Positions 7,179 to 9,239 of a stretch of 9,239 bases of DNA are shown here, piece after piece; the stretch's first letter is position 1; each line of letters starts with the position of its first letter. The notes beneath the pieces are model-generated. The model saw only the letters and a list, made by a program, of their open reading frames with translations. It was not told where the DNA came from and made no database searches. The position numbers and the translations under genes were made by a program. The DNA comes from Rickettsia sp. (lineage in GTDB: Bacteria; Pseudomonadota; Alphaproteobacteria; Rickettsiales; Rickettsiaceae). The stretch lies in the NCBI GenBank assembly GCA_031254535.1, contig JAIRUG010000094.1, positions 1-9,239 on the forward strand, given 5' to 3'.

Positions 7179-8109
7179 CTATTTTCTGTCCAGCCCTTAA
7201 CTTTGCAGATCTTGCTCTTGGATTAAGTGCAACTTCTTTAGACGATGGGCATAATGGTTTTTTTGTAAGAATCTTAAGCCACTCTTTAGAATTTTCTTTA
7301 GCTAAAACTTTTGCCGCATATTTAGACCTAGCAACTAACTTAGCAGAATTTGCTTTAAAAAAACTCTTAACAATTCGGTCTTCTAATGAATGAAATGAGA
7401 CAATTACTAGGCGACCATTTGCTGCTAAAATACTCTCGCTATTATTTAGAAACCTTTCTAATTGACCTAATTCGTCATTGATGTAAATACGGATTGCTTG
7501 AAAACTCTTAGTAGCTGTATCTATTTTACCTTTTCGAAAACCTATACTACTACGAACAATATGGGCAAATCTTGCTGTATTGGTAATAGGCTCTAATCTC
7601 CTATGTTCTACAATTTTCTTAGCAATTCTTCTAGAATAAAACTCATCGCCATATTGATAAATCACATCAGCTATTTCTTGTTCATCAGCCTTATTTATAA
7701 AATCTGCAGCACTCTCCCCTGCCCCACTCATTCTCATATCAAGTGGTCCATCATGGGTAAATGAAAAACCCCTATCTCCAGAATCAAGTTGCATAGAAGA
7801 AACTCCTAAATCCATAACTATGCCATCAAATTTCAACGAACCTAATTCTGAAAAGCTTTCAGCGAAACCTGTCTGAATAAATTTTACTCTACCTGGATAA
7901 TCATTTATCAATTGATTGGCATAAGTTATAACATTTGGATCACGATCAATTGCCACTAATTGACAATTACAAGAATCGAGTATCATCCGACTATAACCAC
8001 CAAAACCAAAAGTACAATCCAGATAAATCCCCCTATCTTTAGGACACAAGACTTCCTTAACTTCATTTAATAGAACAGCTGTATGAGGTGATGCAAACTC
8101 TTGTATCAT
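7159..8109 (-). CDS. rsmH: 16S rRNA (cytosine1402-N4)-methyltransferase RsmH
   Basis: RsmH (MraW) transfers a methyl group from S-adenosylmethionine to N4 of C1402 in the 16S rRNA decoding centre. The 316-aa product has the family's normal length. Seen motifs are the opening HTAVLLNEV (9-17), the SAM-binding [12 protein letters not shown] (29-40), acidic AIDRDP (53-58), [10 protein letters not shown] (100-109), RGFSF (113-117) and [12 protein letters not shown] (237-248), with the C-terminal [10 protein letters not shown]. The start ATG overlaps the mraZ stop as ATGA (8106-8109), so translation is coupled to the regulator. No lesion is visible. Confidence 0.97.
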   Translation of the reverse strand: MIQEFASPHTAVLLNEVKEVLCPKDRGIYLDCTFGFGGYSRMILDSCNCQLVAIDRDPNVITYANQLINDYPGRVKFIQTGFAESFSELGSLKFDGIVMDLGVSSMQLDSGDRGFSFTHDGPLDMRMSGAGESAADFINKADEQEIADVIYQYGDEFYSRRIAKKIVEHRRLEPITNTARFAHIVRSSIGFRKGKIDTATKSFQAIRIYINDELGQLERFLNNSESILAANGRLVIVSFHSLEDRIVKSFFKANSAKLVARSKYAAKVLAKENSKEWLKILTKKPLCPSSKEVALNPRARSAKLRAGQKIDGTYGS

Positions 8110-8564
8110 ATATCCTTATTAATATTCTTGAGAGTTAAACGGTTATTTTGAGCAATTTGTCGAGCTGAAGAAAGATAAGTTTCAAAATTTTGCGGCTGCC
8201 AAATTTCAAAAACTAATCCCTTACCCACAAAACAAACCTGATCTGATATATCAGAATGCTCTATTAAAGATTTAGGTAAAATCACCCTACCCTCACCATC
8301 AAACGCAAGTTGGATAGCCTCACCAAGAATAATTGTTTCAAAAGCATCTCGTTCCTCAGAATATGGATCTAAGGTTTGGATCATTTGACTTAATTCCTCA
8401 AGCCTCTTTAAACTACACGCCTCAATACACTTATTTCTAAAAGACGGATAAACAATAACCCCATTAAATGCCTGACTAGACAAAGCCACTCTATAGCTGG
8501 CAGGTACTGAAACACGACCTTTCTTATCAAGATTATTTATATATTTTGACAAAAAAATATTCAT
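8106..8564 (-). CDS. mraZ: Transcriptional regulator MraZ
   Basis: This 152-aa protein has two AbrB/SpoVT-like DNA-binding halves. Each carries the MraZ DxxxR signature: [14 protein letters not shown] with D13 and R17, and [13 protein letters not shown] with D89 and R93. MraZ forms a ring-shaped oligomer and binds short direct repeats near its own promoter. In E. coli it represses the dcw genes and is functionally balanced by RsmH. Here mraZ is the first gene of the operon and overlaps rsmH by ATGA. A tandem AAAGGT just before the ATG (minus strand, 8566-8578) supplies the ribosome-binding site. The likely operator lies about 290 bp upstream, beyond two repeats. Confidence 0.96.
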   Translation of the reverse strand: MNIFLSKYINNLDKKGRVSVPASYRVALSSQAFNGVIVYPSFRNKCIEACSLKRLEELSQMIQTLDPYSEERDAFETIILGEAIQLAFDGEGRVILPKSLIEHSDISDQVCFVGKGLVFEIWQPQNFETYLSSARQIAQNNRLTLKNINKDI

Positions 8565-8622
8565 TTACCTTTTACCTTTCAAGAATTGGTAGTGTCATGC
8601 ATCGGTATAACCACACCTTGAT
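8565..8622 (-). promoter_or_regulatory. mraZ translation initiation region with tandem AAAGGT
   Basis: On the minus strand, two AAAGGT-type Shine-Dalgarno sequences lie immediately before the mraZ ATG, the more upstream one at the usual distance. A TATACC occurs further up but has no matching -35, so I do not call a second promoter here. Confidence 0.6.
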
Positions 8623-8710
8623 GTCATTGTGAGGAGGCAAAAGCCGACGAAGCAATCCATATGATAAGCTTCATGGATTGCCACGCTCACGTACGTTCGC
8701 TCGCAATGAC
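8623..8710. repeat. Palindromic REP-like element in the mraZ leader, pair member 1
   Basis: It begins with a decayed outer core, GTCATTGTGAG, and ends CTCGCAATGAC. The centre is CAATCCAT/ATGGATTG around the AAGCTT-containing loop. The right arm has the CTCACGTACGTTCG module. Its right part is the reverse complement of the left part of 3034-3121, as if the unit had been flipped between the two composite pairs. Confidence 0.87.
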
Positions 8711-8727
8711 ATATATGCACCACAAGC

Positions 8728-8822
8728 GTCATTGCGAGACCACGCAAGTAGGTCGAAGCAATCCATTTCTAATCACTTTCCTGGATTGCATCAATGCTAC
8801 TAAAGTAGCTCCTCGCAATGAC
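8728..8822. repeat. Palindromic REP-like element in the mraZ leader, pair member 2
   Basis: A complete element with GTCATTGCGAG and CTCGCAATGAC ends and the ACCACGCAAGTAGGTCG module on the left. The centre is CAATCCA/TGGATTG, and the right arm has GCTACTAAAGTAGC, a perfect mini-hairpin. It is highly similar to 3139-3233 in the same orientation. Several differences between the copies fall within the mini-hairpin stems and keep pairing, for example CACTAAAGTG against CTACTAAAGTAG. Confidence 0.88.
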
Positions 8823-8852
8823 GGGTTGTACAAATTATTCCATAACTAGATT

Positions 8853-8887
8853 TGGTCATATTTGGGATAATTTGGGATTATATGGAA
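8853..8887. promoter_or_regulatory. Putative MraZ operator: four TGGNN boxes at exact 10-bp spacing
   Basis: On the plus strand TGGTC (8853-8857), TGGGA (8863-8867), TGGGA (8873-8877) and TGGAA (8883-8887) follow one another with 5-nt AT spacers. MraZ is known to bind TGGGN boxes separated by 5 nt, one helical turn apart, near the dcw promoter, so this is a strong match. The boxes begin 5 nt downstream of the proposed -10 element, where bound protein would block initiation. An 8-bp inverted repeat ATTCCATA (8837-8844)/TATGGAAT (8881-8888) frames three of the boxes. With respect to mraZ the boxes read as TCCCA on the sense strand. Confidence 0.8.
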
Positions 8888-8892
8888 TTTTT

Positions 8893-8932
8893 AGGATATT
8901 GTACTATAATTACAGAGTCAAGAAGGTTTCAA
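8893..8932 (-). promoter_or_regulatory. Putative sigma70-type promoter of the mraZ-rsmH-ftsL-ftsI operon
   Basis: Two overlapping promoters can be read on the minus strand. One is TTGAAA (8927-8932), an 18-nt spacer and TATAGT (8903-8908), each hexamer matching consensus at five of six positions. The other is TTGACT (8916-8921), a 17-nt spacer and TATCCT (8893-8898). Either would start transcription at about 8886-8897, at or just before the TGGGA boxes. The resulting leader to mraZ would be roughly 320-330 nt and include both palindromic elements. Confidence 0.65.
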
Positions 8933-8984
8933 ATAGTTTACAAAAAATTTATAAAATTTTATCAATTGTGACTTATTTCATGCA

Positions 8985-9015
8985 TATATAGCTAACCCGA
9001 TTAGTATTTATCCAT
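8985..9015 (-). repeat. ATGGATWAATACTAATCRRGTTAG repeat, right copy
   Basis: This is the reverse-complement partner of 189-219 (27 of 31 positions match), and its ACTAATCGGGTTAG core matches 3248-3261 exactly. It lies next to the palindromic element at 9026-9109, mirroring the arrangement at the left edge. Confidence 0.7.
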
Positions 9016-9025
9016 GCAAACTAAC

Positions 9026-9109
9026 GTCATTGCGAGGAGCTACTTTAGTAGCAACGAAGCAATCTAATGAATGTGGATTGCCACGACCACTACGTGGTCT
9101 CGCAATGAC
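9026..9109. repeat. Palindromic REP-like element, clear cloverleaf form
   Basis: This copy shows the family architecture best. The outer stem is GTCATTGCGAG/CTCGCAATGAC, 11 bp. The left mini-hairpin is GCTAC-TTTA-GTAGC, the central hairpin GCAATCTA/TGGATTGC, and the right mini-hairpin ACCAC-TAC-GTGGT. A single strand would fold into a three-armed cloverleaf. It lies in a region without genes, between the mraZ promoter and the right-hand inverted repeat. Confidence 0.9.
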
Positions 9110-9123
9110 ACCAAGACTAAATA

Positions 9124-9181
9124 GGGACCGTTGAAAGATAAAAATTTGCTCTAATTTCAAAAAAAAGAAACAAAATCTTTT
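9124..9181 (-). repeat. Right arm of long-range inverted repeat (partner 61-117)
   Basis: Reverse complement of 61-117 apart from one base in the A/T homopolymer. It begins GGGACCGTTGAAAGAT, the complement of the TCTTTCAACGGTCCC motif at the left edge. Beyond it, 9182-9239 is A-rich and I see no feature there; any gene continuing past the window edge cannot be judged. Confidence 0.85.
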
Positions 9182-9239
9182 GTCTAAAAAATTACAAAAA
9201 AAATCATCAACTCTAATATTTTTAAAAGATTGCAATTTT

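Noticed and set aside
8661..8849. 62-codon plus-strand open frame upstream of mraZ
   Set aside because: It is entirely REP-like repeat, with the same translated blocks as the 3054-3233 region, and lies in the mraZ leader.
6529..9109. CRISPR array from the recurring GTCATTGCGAG units
   Set aside because: The units are widely scattered, palindromic, variable inside and without regular spacers or cas genes.
9026..9109. tRNA-like gene suggested by the cloverleaf fold
   Set aside because: There is no anticodon arm of standard geometry, no TTC or A/B-box-like sequence and no CCA end; the fold follows from nested inverted repeats.
9008..9235. 75-codon minus-strand open frame at the right edge
   Set aside because: It spans the long inverted repeat and a palindromic element, shows no recognisable domain, and is low in complexity.

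Overview
The window is AT-rich chromosomal DNA from what looks like an obligately intracellular alphaproteobacterium of the Rickettsiales, most likely Rickettsiaceae. The grounds are low GC, many dispersed palindromic elements with a GTCATTGCGAG core, a decaying pseudogene, loosely packed genes, and the protein style of polA, rsmH, ftsL and ftsI. The genus is not resolved from sequence alone.

Layout from left to right. Bases 1-320 are a repeat-rich leader. polA (321-2978, +) encodes DNA polymerase I. Bases 2979-3257 hold palindromic repeats. A broken gene for a secreted, FAD-dependent D-amino-acid-oxidase-like protein (3258-4508, -) carries two frameshifts and one in-frame stop. Bases 4509-4807 hold a nested palindromic element. 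The start of the division and cell-wall (dcw) cluster then runs leftward on the minus strand: mraZ (8106-8564), rsmH (7159-8109), ftsL (6759-7178) and ftsI (4808-6517). The first three are tightly coupled, but ftsL and ftsI are separated by two palindromic elements. The usual next gene, murE, is absent: after ftsI come the pseudogene and the convergent polA.

The dcw genes form one regulatory unit. MraZ is the transcription factor of the cluster, RsmH methylates 16S rRNA, and FtsL and FtsI are divisome membrane proteins, FtsI being the septal transpeptidase. Upstream of mraZ there is a good sigma70-type promoter (8893-8932), followed at once by four TGGNN boxes with an exact 10-bp period (8853-8887). 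This is the pattern known for MraZ operators. Two palindromic elements (8623-8822) lie between this operator and mraZ, giving a predicted leader of about 320 nt.

The most striking observations are: the MraZ-type operator pushed away from its gene by repeats; the oxidase pseudogene, whose conserved C-terminal motif precedes the Rossmann FAD motif, i.e. a circularly permuted order; the modular, cloverleaf-like architecture of the palindromic elements; an open frame through the ftsL-ftsI repeat spacer joined to both genes by ATGA overlaps; a palindromic element that appears to supply the end of polA; and composite inverted repeats near both window edges.
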